Source of the DNA: an uncultured Lachnospiraceae bacterium | GTDB taxonomy: Bacteria; Bacillota; Clostridia; Lachnospirales; Lachnospiraceae | DNA length: 64,000 nt | Assembly: GCA_947172645.1 (NCBI GenBank) | Contig: CAMWBY010000003.1 | Span: forward strand, 124,001 to 188,000 | Reading direction: 5' to 3' | In this document: positions 25,811-35,893 of the stretch, in pieces | Layout of the letters: each line of letters opens with the position of its first letter | Position numbering within the stretch: the stretch's first letter is position 1 | Translations under genes and position numbers: made by a program | The notes under the pieces: generated by a model | Seen by the model: only the letters and a program-made list of their open reading frames with translations | Told to the model about the DNA's origin: nothing | Databases searched by the model: none

Positions 25811-26447
25811 GTTCTATAAGCTCCTTGAAGTTATATGTATAATAATCCGCCAACGCACGTTTCTGCGCATCCTGGTATTCCGAGTGTTTGTCATAGACGG
25901 CGCAGACTTTCATGCCCGCAGCCTTCCCTGCCTGGATGCCCTCGACAATATCCTCAAACACAAGGCAGTTTGCGGGCGATACCGACAGCCTTCTCGCCAC
26001 CTCCAGATAGATGTCCGGCGCAGGTTTTCCTTTCGCCACATCGCACCCTGTCAGGATGCAGCCGAAATACTTTTCCAGATGATGTACTTTCACCACATTT
26101 TCGACCAATTCCCTGGAATTGCTGGTGGCGATGCCTGCTTTTATACCGTGGCGTTCACAGTGCCGCAAAAGTTCCACTACCCCCTCTTTGACAGGCACTT
26201 CATGGGTATATTTATCCCAGGCCAGTCTGTTCCAGTCGGCCTTGATGTCGTCGACGCTGTCCGGAATCTGAAAACGTTCTTTGAAATAGAGGGCTGTCTC
26301 GCTGAAACTCATACCGCCGATATCGGCCTGTAAATTATCGGGAAGCGTAGCGTTAAACCGGGCAAGGTATTCCACGTCGATGGATTTCCATACCCACATG
26401 GAATCTACCATGGAACCGTCCAAATCGAAAATAACAGCTTCTGTCAT
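25788..26447 (-). CDS. HAD-superfamily phosphatase, beta-phosphoglucomutase-like
   Basis: A 219 aa HAD hydrolase of subfamily IA. Seen: motif [12 protein letters not shown] with nucleophile Asp8 (Ser replaces the usual Thr), a helical cap, motif II ATSNS, the Lys of motif III in [12 protein letters not shown], and motif [14 protein letters not shown]. It resembles beta-phosphoglucomutase or phosphatase members; substrate cannot be assigned. GGAGG lies 8 nt before ATG 26447. Confidence 0.92.
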   Translation of the reverse strand: MTEAVIFDLDGSMVDSMWVWKSIDVEYLARFNATLPDNLQADIGGMSFSETALYFKERFQIPDSVDDIKADWNRLAWDKYTHEVPVKEGVVELLRHCERHGIKAGIATSNSRELVENVVKVHHLEKYFGCILTGCDVAKGKPAPDIYLEVARRLSVSPANCLVFEDIVEGIQAGKAAGMKVCAVYDKHSEYQDAQKRALADYYTYNFKELIEHGILTDF

Positions 26448-26491
26448 TCTTCATCCCTCCGTGCCTTTTCCCCGTCAGAATAAAGCCTTTT

Positions 26492-27187
26492 CTATTCTGA
26501 TAACAGGTTTATTTCTTCTTGCGTAAGCCTGCGGTAACTTCCTTTGGCGAGATTCCCGTCCAATGTAAGCCCGCCCATACGCAGTCTTTTTAGGTACACT
26601 ACTTCATTACCCACGGCATGCAGCATACGTTTTATTTGATGAAATCTTCCTTCCGTGATTGTCAGCGTAACCTTCTTCTCATTCAGTATGCACACAACGG
26701 CAGGTTTCGTCAATGCCTTATCTCCGATGTTCACGCCTTGCTCCAAACGCGTTTTCTGTTCTTCGTCTATCGGATAAGCCAGGCAGCATTCGTATTCCTT
26801 CTCCACATGCCGGGCGGGAGAAAGAAGCCTATGGGACAATGCGCCGTCGTCGGTGATAAGCAAAAGCCCTTCCGTATCCTTGTCAAGCCTTCCCACAGGA
26901 AAAAGGCCGGCTTTCCTCTCGTTTCCAAGTAAATCCAGAACGGTCTTCTCTCTGTCATCCCTTGTGGCTGACACCACGCCTGCCGGCTTATGCAGCATAT
27001 AATAGACGTATTTTTCATATACGCAAGGCCGTCCCGTGCAGCAGATACGGTCTTTCGTTTCATCCACCTGCTGTTCCGGTTTCAATGCTTGTTGGCCGTT
27101 TACCGTGACCTGTCCGGCCTTGATGTCTTTTTTTATCTGGCTTCTTGTGCCGAAACCGCAGTCGGATAAGAATTTGTCTAATCGCAT
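26492..27187 (-). CDS. RluB/RsuA-family pseudouridine synthase
   Basis: A 231 aa pseudouridine synthase of the RsuA/RluB/E/F branch. Seen: an S4 domain at the N-terminus (MRLDKFLSDCGFGTRSQ, IKAGQVTVNG), HKPAGVVSATRDD, the catalytic motif PVGRLDKDTEGLLLITDDG and the late EGRFHQIKRMLHAVGNEV. ATG 27185-27187 has AAGG upstream; a longer reading frame has no ribosome site. Divergent from the YlbJ-like gene with a 110-bp gap. Confidence 0.94.
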   Translation of the reverse strand: MRLDKFLSDCGFGTRSQIKKDIKAGQVTVNGQQALKPEQQVDETKDRICCTGRPCVYEKYVYYMLHKPAGVVSATRDDREKTVLDLLGNERKAGLFPVGRLDKDTEGLLLITDDGALSHRLLSPARHVEKEYECCLAYPIDEEQKTRLEQGVNIGDKALTKPAVVCILNEKKVTLTITEGRFHQIKRMLHAVGNEVVYLKRLRMGGLTLDGNLAKGSYRRLTQEEINLLSE

Positions 27188-27297
27188 GAGCGCCTTCTTT
27201 CTGTTCCCGCCGCAAAACAGCATGGAACACAACGTATAATACTTTGTAAGCAGGAATATACATATACCACAATAACGATAAAAGGAAAATCCTCCTG

Positions 27298-28230
27298 ATG
27301 ATAAATAAATCAGACAAACTATACCGCGTTCTTTTCACTGCGCTTGCCCTCTATCTGGTCTTCCTGCTTCTGAAATACCCTGCGCTTTCCTTGGAGTACG
27401 CCTCCACCGGGCTCATGCTGTGGCTTAAGAAGATGGTTCCTACCTTGCTTCCGTTTATGATACTGTCCGGCATCATGATACGCATGAATCTGACGGAAGG
27501 GTTTGTCAGCCTGCTCCACCCAATCTTGCACAGACTTTACGGGACGACCAAAAACGGCTCTTACACGATAGTTATGGGTTTCCTCTGCGGGTTTCCCATG
27601 GGTGCAAGAATTGTGGGCGAACTGTATGAGGCGGGGAAGCTGTCCCGGGAGGAAAGCGCAAATCTTCTATATTTCTGCAATAATATCGGCCCGGTTTATT
27701 TCCTGAGCTATGTGGTGCCGACACTTGCCATTGACAAACCGCTTGTGCCTTTGCTTATCATGTATGGTATTCCTCTTCTTTACGGGTTTATGCTGTTTCG
27801 TATTCCGGGGCGGCATGTTGACCGTCTGTCCTCCTGCAAGGCTGCATCGGGCAGCCCGCAGCGGATGCCTCTTCTGGCAGCCATCGACTCTTCGGTGCTG
27901 TCAGGGCTTATCGGGATTGCCAAATTGGGAGGCTATATGGTCTTCTTTAATATGCTGAACATCCTTTTTGTGCCTTTTGGCCGCGCTGACGCAACGCTGC
28001 TCAATATATACCGCTGTGTGTTGGAAATCACAAGCGGAATTGACTACTCTGGTCAAGACCTTTTCTATGCAATACTAATCCTACTGCCCTTCGGGGGATT
28101 CTCCTGCATCGCGCAGACTTACAGCATGATACGGCAGACAGACCTCTCTGTGCGCCCTTATGTGTTCCATAAGGTAATCCAGACGGCGATTACCGCAGTG
28201 TGCTATCTTGTCATATATTGCAGGAATTAA
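27298..28230 (+). CDS. YlbJ-like integral membrane protein (nucleoside-recognition domain)
   Basis: A 310 aa polytopic membrane protein, one of only two plus-strand proteins here. Seen: about eight hydrophobic segments and Gate/nucleoside-recognition motifs (LLPFMILSGIMIRMNL, FLCGFPMGARIVGEL, NLLYFCNNIGPVYFLSYVV). YlbJ is a sporulation integral membrane protein in Bacillus, where its gene lies by rsmD (ylbH) and coaD (ylbI); the same genes are close here at 31515 and 30862, which supports the call. AAAGGA lies 11 nt before ATG 27298. Its 3' end overlaps the convergent amidase gene by 4 nt. Confidence 0.88.
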   Translation: MINKSDKLYRVLFTALALYLVFLLLKYPALSLEYASTGLMLWLKKMVPTLLPFMILSGIMIRMNLTEGFVSLLHPILHRLYGTTKNGSYTIVMGFLCGFPMGARIVGELYEAGKLSREESANLLYFCNNIGPVYFLSYVVPTLAIDKPLVPLLIMYGIPLLYGFMLFRIPGRHVDRLSSCKAASGSPQRMPLLAAIDSSVLSGLIGIAKLGGYMVFFNMLNILFVPFGRADATLLNIYRCVLEITSGIDYSGQDLFYAILILLPFGGFSCIAQTYSMIRQTDLSVRPYVFHKVIQTAITAVCYLVIYCRN

Positions 28231-29627
28231 TCCTTCCGCTTTCTGTGTCTTCTGCGCCGTCGTTTCCTTCTTCCGCCCAGAATGAAGACCATAGAAACCA
28301 CCATGGAAAGGACAAGCAGTGCGCAGACGCCGCATACCGCCAGAAAATAGGTGAAGGACATCTGTTCCGGCGCCGCTTTTTTCGTTTCATTTTTATCGTA
28401 GGTAATCTCGGTGTAATCTTTCTTGGGAGTAACCGACTGGGAGACGCTTTCCTGGGCCTCTTTCCTGGCAAGTTCCGTCGCAATTTCTTCTTCTGTCTTG
28501 TAGTCCATAGACGGCAGGGTTATCATGTTGCTGGCAGTATAAAGGTCATAACCGTTGTAGCCGTTGACGATAATCCGGGGCAGAATACGGGGCGGAACCT
28601 GCATGGTAAACCGGAAGGTATCCTGTGATTTATCGGGCCATTTCTGCAGCTCGGAAAAGGTTTCCCCATTGTCGTAGCTGTACGTGTAATACAACATGCC
28701 GCTGTCGTAGTCTGCGGCGGAAACCTGCACGGTGACTTCGCCGTTTTGTACGTTCTGGTCGATGATTTCAATCATGCAGACGTCCGGCTCCGTCTCGTCA
28801 GGCGCAACAACATGGGCAGGCACGTCTACCGACACGTTCCTGTAATCGGAATAGTCTGTACCCAACTCTTCTGAACGTAAGTTAAAATATTTGGCGACGG
28901 CCGTGGCATCCAGTTTCCCAAATTCTATCAGCTTTTCGTCATGGTCATAGAAGGGTTGGTCATTTTCCTGATCCAGATGGCAGTGTTCAATCAATACACA
29001 GGGAATACCGCGCTCCGTAGAATGCCTGATGATGCCGTAATAGTCGATTCCCGCGTCGTTCAGTCTCGTCTTGATTCCTCTGGAGTACAGCCCCAGTCCC
29101 TGCAGCAATTCCATTTCCACGCTTGCGAAGCTGTATCCTTTGCTGTAATTCTCGCCAAACGCCGACACCCAGCATTCCGCCCCGAACAGTGTGTGGTGTT
29201 CCGATAAGTTGAAATGCAGGCAGAACATGAAATCAGCGTTTACGCTTTCAGCGTAAGCGCATCTCTCGTCAAGGCTGAGTTCTTCATCGCCCGTCCTGGT
29301 CAGATAGACGGCGATGCCCTCGTATTTCTCCAGTTCTTCCTTCATGGCCCTGGCCACGGTTATGGTCATTTCCTTCTCTGTGTAATCCTGAAACTCACCG
29401 CCCAGGTTCTCGCCTCCGTGTCCCGGGTCGATTACAACGACAATCGGTTTTTGCCCTGTCTCCATATCCGGCTCCTGTTCGTCCGCCGCTGCGCTTTCCG
29501 CCGGCAGTTCCTGTGCGTATACGTTGAAGTTCTGCATATATGGCTCTTTCATGAAAAAAAACAACAGGCAGATAATAAGAATACACAGCATATCTTTTGC
29601 GGGTTTATATGTTTTTCTTTGTCTCAA
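28227..29627 (-). CDS. N-acetylmuramoyl-L-alanine amidase with two membrane anchors
   Basis: A cell-wall amidase of the Amidase_3 type, 466 aa from the start chosen. An N-terminal membrane segment (MLCILIICLLFFF) is followed by the catalytic domain with IDPGHGGENLGGE, the metal Glu in YTEKEMTI, LHFNLSE and the C-terminal Glu in CVLIEHCHLD. An extracellular beta-rich region comes next, with a second membrane segment (YFLAVCGVCALLVLSMVVSMVF) and an Arg/Lys tail (GRRKRRRRRHRKRKD) that would lie in the cytosol. Start is uncertain: the frame is open to 29726, but that end is inside a hairpin, so TTG 29625-29627 is used here. Confidence 0.88.
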   Translation of the reverse strand: MRQRKTYKPAKDMLCILIICLLFFFMKEPYMQNFNVYAQELPAESAAADEQEPDMETGQKPIVVVIDPGHGGENLGGEFQDYTEKEMTITVARAMKEELEKYEGIAVYLTRTGDEELSLDERCAYAESVNADFMFCLHFNLSEHHTLFGAECWVSAFGENYSKGYSFASVEMELLQGLGLYSRGIKTRLNDAGIDYYGIIRHSTERGIPCVLIEHCHLDQENDQPFYDHDEKLIEFGKLDATAVAKYFNLRSEELGTDYSDYRNVSVDVPAHVVAPDETEPDVCMIEIIDQNVQNGEVTVQVSAADYDSGMLYYTYSYDNGETFSELQKWPDKSQDTFRFTMQVPPRILPRIIVNGYNGYDLYTASNMITLPSMDYKTEEEIATELARKEAQESVSQSVTPKKDYTEITYDKNETKKAAPEQMSFTYFLAVCGVCALLVLSMVVSMVFILGGRRKRRRRRHRKRKD

Positions 29628-29695
29628 TCCGATAATCCACGCCTTTCCTATGGCAATCTTCCTAAGTTTCCTTATGCACCCCTGCGCATAAAGTA

Positions 29696-29723
29696 AGCAA
29701 GCCGGCTTCCCTGGAAACCGGCT
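29696..29723 (-). terminator. Hairpin after the coiled-coil gene
   Basis: AGCCGG/CCGGCT (29723-29718, 29705-29700) with an inner TTCC/GGAA closes a short loop. On the minus strand it is followed by TTGCTTACTTT, a weak T-tract. Probably a partial terminator between the coaD gene pair and the amidase gene. Confidence 0.5.
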
Positions 29724-29762
29724 CACAATGATTTCACTATATGTAAGCTATTTGACTTACTT

Positions 29763-30365
29763 TTACATCAAATCCAACTCGGCGGGTTCCGCCTCCCCCT
29801 CCGCTTCCTTAAGCATCTGTTCCACCTGGGCCGGACGCAGCTCTGCGCGGTTGGCCTTGACCGTTTCGTTATAACTGTTGATGGTATTGTAGAAGCTCTG
29901 GTAGTGGTCGGTAGTCGTGGCAAGCGTCGCCGTCATGGCGCTCTCCAGATTCGCAAGCATATCGTCCAGGTATTGCATGGCGGAAGTCCTGACACCGTTG
30001 GCTTCCACCGTAGCATTGTTCAGGATTTCCTGTGCCTGGATAGTTGCCATTTTGACTACTTCATTGGCCTGTGTATAAGCCTGCTGCATGATTTCGTGTT
30101 CGTTAATCAGTTCTGTTGTTTGTACGGTCGCATCCTTAATAAGCGCTTCCGCCTTGGCGCGCGCGTCATTGAGGATTGCTTCCTTATTGGTAATAATCTT
30201 CTGGTATCGTTTTATTTCGTCCGGTGTCTTCATGCGCAGTTCCCGCAGAAGCTCGTCGATTTCTTCTTTATTGACAATAATATTGGTTTTAGACAGTGGC
30301 TGATACTTACAGCCATCAATATAATCTTCTATCTCATCGATTAACTGTTCGATTCTACTGCTCAT
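29763..30365 (-). CDS. Coiled-coil protein, DivIVA / V-ATPase subunit H-like
   Basis: A 200 aa soluble protein dominated by heptad-like helices rich in Ala, Gln, Glu and Lys. Seen: IEQLIDEIEDYIDGCKYQPL at the start, a long coiled-coil (AILNDARAKAEALIKDATVQ, QAQEILNNATVEANGV) and an acidic end. Similar proteins follow coaD in Clostridia and are called DivIVA-like or ATPase-like; the function is unknown and this call is by resemblance. AGGAG lies 5 nt before ATG 30365. Gap to coaD is 8 nt. Confidence 0.8.
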   Translation of the reverse strand: MSSRIEQLIDEIEDYIDGCKYQPLSKTNIIVNKEEIDELLRELRMKTPDEIKRYQKIITNKEAILNDARAKAEALIKDATVQTTELINEHEIMQQAYTQANEVVKMATIQAQEILNNATVEANGVRTSAMQYLDDMLANLESAMTATLATTTDHYQSFYNTINSYNETVKANRAELRPAQVEQMLKEAEGEAEPAELDLM

Positions 30366-30373
30366 CTTTACTC

Positions 30374-30862
30374 CTATCTGTCATATCCATATTTTTTATA
30401 GAGCAATTTACCGACAAAATCCGGTACGCTCTCAGAAATATCGCCGTTGAAACTGGCGACTTCTTTGACGGTGGAAGAACTGAGGTACGCATATTCCAGA
30501 CTGGTTGTCAGAAACATCGTATCCAGGTCGCCGCCCGAAAATTTCCTGTTCGTCTGCGCAATCTGCAATTCATATTCAAAGTCTGTAAAAGCACGAAGCC
30601 CTCTGATTGCCACACGGATATTTTTCTCTCTTGCATAATCAATTAACAGGCCACTAAAAGAATCTATCTTTACATTTGGCAGATTCTTTGTCGCCTCTTC
30701 TAACATCTTAACACGTTCTTCCACAGAAAACAATGGAGTCTTAGTTTTATTATTCAACACACTAACCGTTAATTCATCAAAAATTTCAGCCGCCCGCTTA
30801 ATAATGTCCAGATGTCCGAATGTTACCGGGTCGAAGCTCCCCGGGTAAATTGCTGCTTTCAT
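30374..30862 (-). CDS. coaD: Phosphopantetheine adenylyltransferase
   Basis: A 162 aa enzyme adding AMP to 4'-phosphopantetheine in coenzyme A synthesis. Seen: the nucleotidyltransferase motif [15 protein letters not shown] (TxGH), [36 protein letters not shown] and the ISSTVKE-like [11 protein letters not shown]. Length fits the bacterial family. It is followed by the coiled-coil gene and preceded by rsmD with a 104-bp gap that holds a TATGAT -10-like box (30912-30917). Confidence 0.96.
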   Translation of the reverse strand: MKAAIYPGSFDPVTFGHLDIIKRAAEIFDELTVSVLNNKTKTPLFSVEERVKMLEEATKNLPNVKIDSFSGLLIDYAREKNIRVAIRGLRAFTDFEYELQIAQTNRKFSGGDLDTMFLTTSLEYAYLSSSTVKEVASFNGDISESVPDFVGKLLYKKYGYDR

Positions 30863-30966
30863 AAAATCAACAATTCCTTCCTCTCTTTTTCGTTTTATGC
30901 GCTACACAGACTATCATAAAACATTTTTATGGAAATGTCTCTATTTTTTTCCATTTTTCTTTTCTA

Positions 30967-31515
30967 TTAAATTTTCTGGCAGAATATATGTTTGTTCGTC
31001 TTGTAGCGTTTCTCTTTCATAAGGCGGTATCCTGTCTCTTCCAAATAAGAAAAATCATTATCCGCTGCCGCTTCTATCACGATAAGCGTTCGCTCTGTCA
31101 CATAGGGGATATTTTTTAACACCTGGAGCGCTTGTCTCTCATAGTCATGCCCATAGGGCGGGTCCATGAAGATAATGTCCGCTTCTTTCTCACGGATTCC
31201 TGACAAAGCGCTTAACGCGTCTTGTTTTAAGACGGTTGCCCTGTCGGTAAATCTTGTAAATTGTAGATTCTCCGTAATACAGGCGAGGGCATTTCTGTTG
31301 TTCTCCACGAAGTAAGCATGTTTGGCCCCTCGGCTGAGCGCTTCGATGCCGATGGCGCCGCTGCCACTGAACAAATCGATAAAGACTGCCCCCGGAAGAC
31401 GGGGCTGCAGCATATTGAAGAGTGTTTCCTTGATTCTGTCCGTGGTAGGCCTGGTATCCGTTCCCTGCGGTGTCTTCAGGCGCAGGCTTCTTGCGCTTCC
31501 TGCTATGACTCTCAT
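30967..31515 (-). CDS. rsmD: 16S rRNA (guanine966-N2)-methyltransferase
   Basis: A 182 aa SAM-dependent methyltransferase modifying G966 of 16S rRNA. Seen: MRVIAGSARSLRLKTPQG, RPTTDRIKETLFNML, SAM-binding FIDLFSGSGAIGIEALSRGA and the catalytic DPPYG. ATG 31513-31515 is chosen as the family starts MRVIAG; a GGAGG lies 13 nt upstream. An 82-bp double-hairpin element (31537-31618) fills the gap to the parC gene. Confidence 0.95.
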   Translation of the reverse strand: MRVIAGSARSLRLKTPQGTDTRPTTDRIKETLFNMLQPRLPGAVFIDLFSGSGAIGIEALSRGAKHAYFVENNRNALACITENLQFTRFTDRATVLKQDALSALSGIREKEADIIFMDPPYGHDYERQALQVLKNIPYVTERTLIVIEAAADNDFSYLEETGYRLMKEKRYKTNKHIFCQKI

Positions 31516-31536
31516 AGTGATAACGATGCCTCCTTT

Positions 31537-31618
31537 ATACGACATAACGTAGTAAGGCGCCAACAAGAATTTGTGAAGCAAATTCTTGTAAATTTGGCCG
31601 TCAGGCCAAATTTTTTTA
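31537..31618 (+). repeat. 82-bp double-hairpin element B
   Basis: ATACGACATAACGTAG then an 11-bp stem ACAAGAATTTG/CAAATTCTTGT (31563-31573, 31579-31589), then a 10-bp stem AAATTTGGCC/GGCCAAATTT (31590-31599, 31604-31613) and a T-run (31611-31617). It is about 82% identical to 41874-41955 with compensatory stem changes. On the plus strand it reads as an intrinsic terminator; the T-run meets the parC stop codon from the antisense side. Confidence 0.75.
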
Positions 31619-33859
31619 TATCCTGACTTTCACGCCCTTACTGTCCCGTTTGCCAAGTTTGAGTTTGTTGAGTTCCAACTGTCTGCCTCCGTACTCAATC
31701 GTCTGCTCTACGGAATTTTGCGTATAGTAGACGGCGGCCAGACTGTCTTTTGCCCCAAGCTTCATGCCCCGTACACCGACGGCTCCCTTTTTCTTCTCCG
31801 GTATCTCTTCCACGGGAAAACGCAGGAAATATCCTTCTGCGGACTGTAGGATAATATTGCGCTGTTCTTTATAAGTGACGACGTTTATTACTTCATCCCC
31901 GTCAGACAGTTTTGTGGCTGCCACAGTGCGCTTCGCCACATCGAACTCTCCTCCGTCCACGATTTTAAGCATCGCCTGTTTTGTGGCGAAAATCACGCGG
32001 TAGAGGTTCAAGTCACTCTGGCTTGCGGCATATATAATATTTTCCCTGGAAGAGTCATAATTGCTGATGTTGTCTATGGGGACGCCTTTGTCTCTGAATT
32101 TTCCCATGGGAATATCCATCGCTTTAACGGTATGTAATTGCCCGGTGTTGGTAAAGAGGCATATCTTACCTGTATTCTTACAAAGAAAAGCATACCTGTT
32201 TTCGCTGTCCGCCGCTTCTTTGTTCCTCTCGTATGTGGCGGTGTCGATTGTCTTGGCATAGCCGAATCTGTCCATCAAAAATACAATGTCCATCTCCTCG
32301 GCCTTTTTCTCCACATAGACGGCTTCGCTTGCCGTGGTTATCTGTGTCCTGCGCTTTCTGCGGTACAATTCTTTGATTTCATCCAGTTCATTGATGATAA
32401 CCTGCGCCATGGAATCTCTTCTCGCAAGAATATCCTCATAGCGGTAGATATTCGCCATCGTATCTTCGTGTTCGTTGATTAAGGCTTCGATTTCCAGTCC
32501 AATCAGCTTATAGAGGCGCATGTCCAATATCGCGTTTGCCTGCTTTTCGGTAAAATTAAGCTGCGCCGCCATAATCTTGGACTCTTTGGATTTAAATTTG
32601 ATTCCGGTTACTTTGCCTTCGATGAGGCAGGCCTTTGCCATCGCCCTGTCTTTGGAACCGCGGAGGATTTCGATAATCAGGTCGATTACATTGCATGCTT
32701 TGATTAAGCCCTCTTGGATTTCCTTGCGCTCCAGTTCTTTCGCCAGGAGGTTCGTATATTTCCTTGTGGCAATCTCGTACTGGAACTTGACGCTCTCCCC
32801 GATAATCTGTTTTAGCCCCATGGTTTCCGGCCTGCCGTCTACGATTGCCAGCATGTTTACGCCGAAGGTGTCTTCTAAACGGGTCTTTTTATAGAGCATA
32901 TTCTTAAAATTCTCTATATCCGTATCCTTGCGCAGCTCTATGACGATGCGTATTCCTTCTTTGGAAGACTGGTTCGTGATATCGACAATGTCCTGTGTCT
33001 TCTTCGTTTCTGCTAACGCCGCCACATCCGTTAAGAACTTGCCGATTCCCATGCCAATCATGGTATAGGGGATTTCTGTGATGACCAGATTGGTTTTGCC
33101 GCCCTTGGCTTTTTCGATTTCTATTTTACCCCGTATCTTTATTTTACCCGTGCCCGTTTCGTAGATGCTTTCCAGTTCGTCCTCGTTGATGACGATGCCT
33201 CCTGTGGGGAAATCAGGGCCTTTTATATGGCGCATCAATTCCCTGGTAGTGATGTTCTCGTCCAACATATAGGCTTTGGTTGCCTCAATTACTTCTTCCA
33301 GGTTATGAGGCGGCGTACTGGTTGCCATGCCCACTGCGATACCTTCCGAACCGTTTACTAACAGGTTTGGGATTTTGACAGGGAGAACGCTTGGTTCTTT
33401 CTCCGTCTCATCAAAGTTGGGAAGGAAATCCACCACGTCTTTGTCCAAGTCTGAGAGGAATGCTTCCTGCGTAATCTGTGCCAGCCTGGCTTCCGTATAA
33501 CGCATGGCGGCCGCGCCGTCCCCCTCGATATTGCCGAAATTGCCATGTCCATCGATTAGAGGCACTTCCTTCTTGAAGTCCTGCGCCATGACTACCAGGG
33601 CGTCATAGATGGAGCTGTCGCCATGCGGATGGTATTTACCCATGGTGTCGCCCACGATACGGGCGGATTTACGGTATGGCCTGTCATAGCGAATCCCCAA
33701 TTCATACATGTCGTAGAGCGTCCGCCTCTGTACCGGCTTAAGCCCGTCCCGCACATCAGGCAGCGCCCGGGCGATGATAACGCTCATGGCATAATCTATA
33801 AAAGATTTCTGCATTACCTCAGAATATTCTGTTTTGATAATCCTGTCGTTCATACTCAT
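31616..33859 (-). CDS. parC: Topoisomerase IV subunit A
   Basis: A 747 aa type II topoisomerase breakage subunit. Seen: the region [20 protein letters not shown] with IYD behind it (Ser and Asp at the quinolone-resistance positions are the wild-type kind), catalytic Tyr in [11 protein letters not shown], and a C-terminal beta-propeller domain. No GyrA-box (QRRGGKG) is seen there, which favours ParC over GyrA. ATG 33857-33859 is chosen, 12 nt from AAGG. Downstream of parE in a two-gene unit with 47 bp between them. Confidence 0.9.
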   Translation of the reverse strand: MSMNDRIIKTEYSEVMQKSFIDYAMSVIIARALPDVRDGLKPVQRRTLYDMYELGIRYDRPYRKSARIVGDTMGKYHPHGDSSIYDALVVMAQDFKKEVPLIDGHGNFGNIEGDGAAAMRYTEARLAQITQEAFLSDLDKDVVDFLPNFDETEKEPSVLPVKIPNLLVNGSEGIAVGMATSTPPHNLEEVIEATKAYMLDENITTRELMRHIKGPDFPTGGIVINEDELESIYETGTGKIKIRGKIEIEKAKGGKTNLVITEIPYTMIGMGIGKFLTDVAALAETKKTQDIVDITNQSSKEGIRIVIELRKDTDIENFKNMLYKKTRLEDTFGVNMLAIVDGRPETMGLKQIIGESVKFQYEIATRKYTNLLAKELERKEIQEGLIKACNVIDLIIEILRGSKDRAMAKACLIEGKVTGIKFKSKESKIMAAQLNFTEKQANAILDMRLYKLIGLEIEALINEHEDTMANIYRYEDILARRDSMAQVIINELDEIKELYRRKRRTQITTASEAVYVEKKAEEMDIVFLMDRFGYAKTIDTATYERNKEAADSENRYAFLCKNTGKICLFTNTGQLHTVKAMDIPMGKFRDKGVPIDNISNYDSSRENIIYAASQSDLNLYRVIFATKQAMLKIVDGGEFDVAKRTVAATKLSDGDEVINVVTYKEQRNIILQSAEGYFLRFPVEEIPEKKKGAVGVRGMKLGAKDSLAAVYYTQNSVEQTIEYGGRQLELNKLKLGKRDSKGVKVRI

Positions 33860-33906
33860 AACAGTCAGCATCCTTTTTTATAATCTCGCAAACGGAAATT
33901 TTCCGT

Positions 33907-35838
33907 TCAGACATCCAACTCCGCATCCTGCGCATGGCGGTATATAAATTCCTTACGCGGCGGGACTTCTGTTCCCATCAAAAGCTCCGTCACTTCGGAG
34001 GCCATGCGGGCATCCTCAATTTCCACAAGCTTTAACATACGCGAGTCCGGGTCGAGGGTAGTCTCCCACAGCTGCTGCGCGTCCATCTCCCCCAACCCCT
34101 TATATCTTTGCAGGGTGAACGGCCCCTTATGCCTTTTGCGGTATTTCTCCAGCGCCTTGTCGTCGTAGAGGTACTCTTCCTCCCCTTTGGACGGCATCGC
34201 CTTGTACAGCGGCGGCATGGCAATATACACATGCCCCTCATAGATAAGTTCCGGCATAAACCGGTAGAACAATGTCAAAAGCAGGTTGGAGATATGGGCG
34301 CCATCCACGTCGGCATCCGCCATGATAATTATCTTGTCATAGCGAAGTTTGGTGATATCGAAATCATTGCCATAGCCTTCCGAGAAGCCGCACCCGAAAG
34401 CATTAATCATCGTCTTAATCTCGGCGTTGGCAAGGACTTTGTCGATACTTGCCTTTTCCACGTTTAAAATCTTGCCCCGGATGGGTAAGATTGCCTGGAA
34501 CATACGGTTCCGCGCCATCTTGGCGCTGCCCCCTGCGGAATCGCCCTCCACGATGAAGATTTCACATTTGGATGCGTCTTTAGACTCACAGTTCGCCAGT
34601 TTGCCGTTGGAGTCGAAAGAAAACTTCTGCTTGGTCAGCATGTTCGTCTTCGCTTTTTCTTCGGTCTTGCGAATCTTCGCCGCCTTCTCGGCACAGCCGA
34701 TAATACTCTTTAACGTCTCTAAATTGCGGTCGAAAAACCTTACGATTTCTTCTCCGGTCACCTTGCTCACGACTTTCGCCGCATCCTGGTTGTCAAGCTT
34801 AGTCTTCGTCTGTCCCTCGAAGCGTGGGTCCGGGTGCTTGATGGAGACAACGGCCGTCATTCCGTTGCGGACGTCCGCGCCTGTGAAGTTGACGTCTTTT
34901 TCTTTTAATATGTTGAGTCCTCTGGCGTAAGTGTTGATGACGTTGGTAAACATGGTTTTAAAACCGGTCAGGTGGGTGCCGCCTTCGGCATTGTATATGT
35001 TGTTGCAGAAGCCAAGCACATTCTCATGAAATTCGTTTACATATTGGAAAGCAGCCTCCACAGTGATGTTTTCGGATTCGCCTTTATAGTAGATGACCTC
35101 GTGGATAGCCTCTTTGGACTTATTCATGTCCTTGATAAATCCCACGATGCCTTCCGGCTCGTGGTATTCTACATGCTCGATTTCTTCTTGTCTCTTATCC
35201 TCATAGATAATGGTAAGTTCCGGGTTGAGATAAGCGGTCTCGTGGAGACGGCTCTTGACCTCGTCCTCCTTGAAACGTGTACGGTCAAAAATCGTGTCGT
35301 CCGGAAGAAAGTTAATGGTTGTTCCTGTTTCCTTCGTTTTGCCTGCCACCGGGAGAAGCCCGTTATCCAGTTCCATCACCGGAATACCCCTCTCATAATG
35401 GTCTTCATAGATGAATCCTCCGGTTTTCACCGTCACATGCAGATGGGTGGAAAGCGCATTCACCACAGACGAGCCGACGCCGTGCAGTCCGCCGCTCGTC
35501 TTGTAGGCGTCGTTGTCAAATTTGCCGCCCGCATGGAGCGTCGTAAACACGAGCCTCTCCGCGCTGATTCCTTTCTCATGCATTCCCACCGGAATACCGC
35601 GTCCGTTATCGGACACCGTGGCCGAGCCGTCCGCCTCCAATGTCACGCGTATGACAGAACAATAGCCCGCCAGGTGCTCGTCCACCGCATTGTCCATGAT
35701 TTCATAGATTAGATGGTTTAATCCTTTCGTGGATACACTCCCGATATACATCCCCGGTCTTACCCGGACCGCTTCGAGTCCTTCCAGCACAGTGATGCTG
35801 GAAGCGTCGTAATTGTTTGCAGGATTTGTCTTCGCCAT
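33907..35838 (-). CDS. parE: Topoisomerase IV subunit B
   Basis: A 643 aa ATPase subunit of topoisomerase IV. Seen: GHKL ATP-binding motifs EIMDNAVDEHLAGYC and DNGRGIPVGMHEKG, SGGLHGVGSSVVNALS, and the Toprim motifs IVEGDSAGGSAKMARNR and ADADVDGAHISNLLL. Length suits ParE or GyrB; the pairing with a subunit A lacking the GyrA-box suggests ParE. ATG 35836-35838 has GAGGGG 6 nt upstream and the family start MAKTN; a longer frame is not supported. Confidence 0.9.
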   Translation of the reverse strand: MAKTNPANNYDASSITVLEGLEAVRVRPGMYIGSVSTKGLNHLIYEIMDNAVDEHLAGYCSVIRVTLEADGSATVSDNGRGIPVGMHEKGISAERLVFTTLHAGGKFDNDAYKTSGGLHGVGSSVVNALSTHLHVTVKTGGFIYEDHYERGIPVMELDNGLLPVAGKTKETGTTINFLPDDTIFDRTRFKEDEVKSRLHETAYLNPELTIIYEDKRQEEIEHVEYHEPEGIVGFIKDMNKSKEAIHEVIYYKGESENITVEAAFQYVNEFHENVLGFCNNIYNAEGGTHLTGFKTMFTNVINTYARGLNILKEKDVNFTGADVRNGMTAVVSIKHPDPRFEGQTKTKLDNQDAAKVVSKVTGEEIVRFFDRNLETLKSIIGCAEKAAKIRKTEEKAKTNMLTKQKFSFDSNGKLANCESKDASKCEIFIVEGDSAGGSAKMARNRMFQAILPIRGKILNVEKASIDKVLANAEIKTMINAFGCGFSEGYGNDFDITKLRYDKIIIMADADVDGAHISNLLLTLFYRFMPELIYEGHVYIAMPPLYKAMPSKGEEEYLYDDKALEKYRKRHKGPFTLQRYKGLGEMDAQQLWETTLDPDSRMLKLVEIEDARMASEVTELLMGTEVPPRKEFIYRHAQDAELDV

Positions 35839-35893
35839 GTGGTTCCCCTCATTTTCCGAATAATATTCTATCATATGTCTTATGTATTTCAAG

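Noticed and set aside
31616-33859. Reading the subunit A gene as gyrA
   Set aside because: No GyrA-box QRRGGKG in the C-terminal domain and no dnaA/recF neighbourhood; ParC is more likely, but not proven.
34972-35712. 246-codon plus-strand frame within parE
   Set aside because: Antisense to parE with no recognisable motif or promoter.
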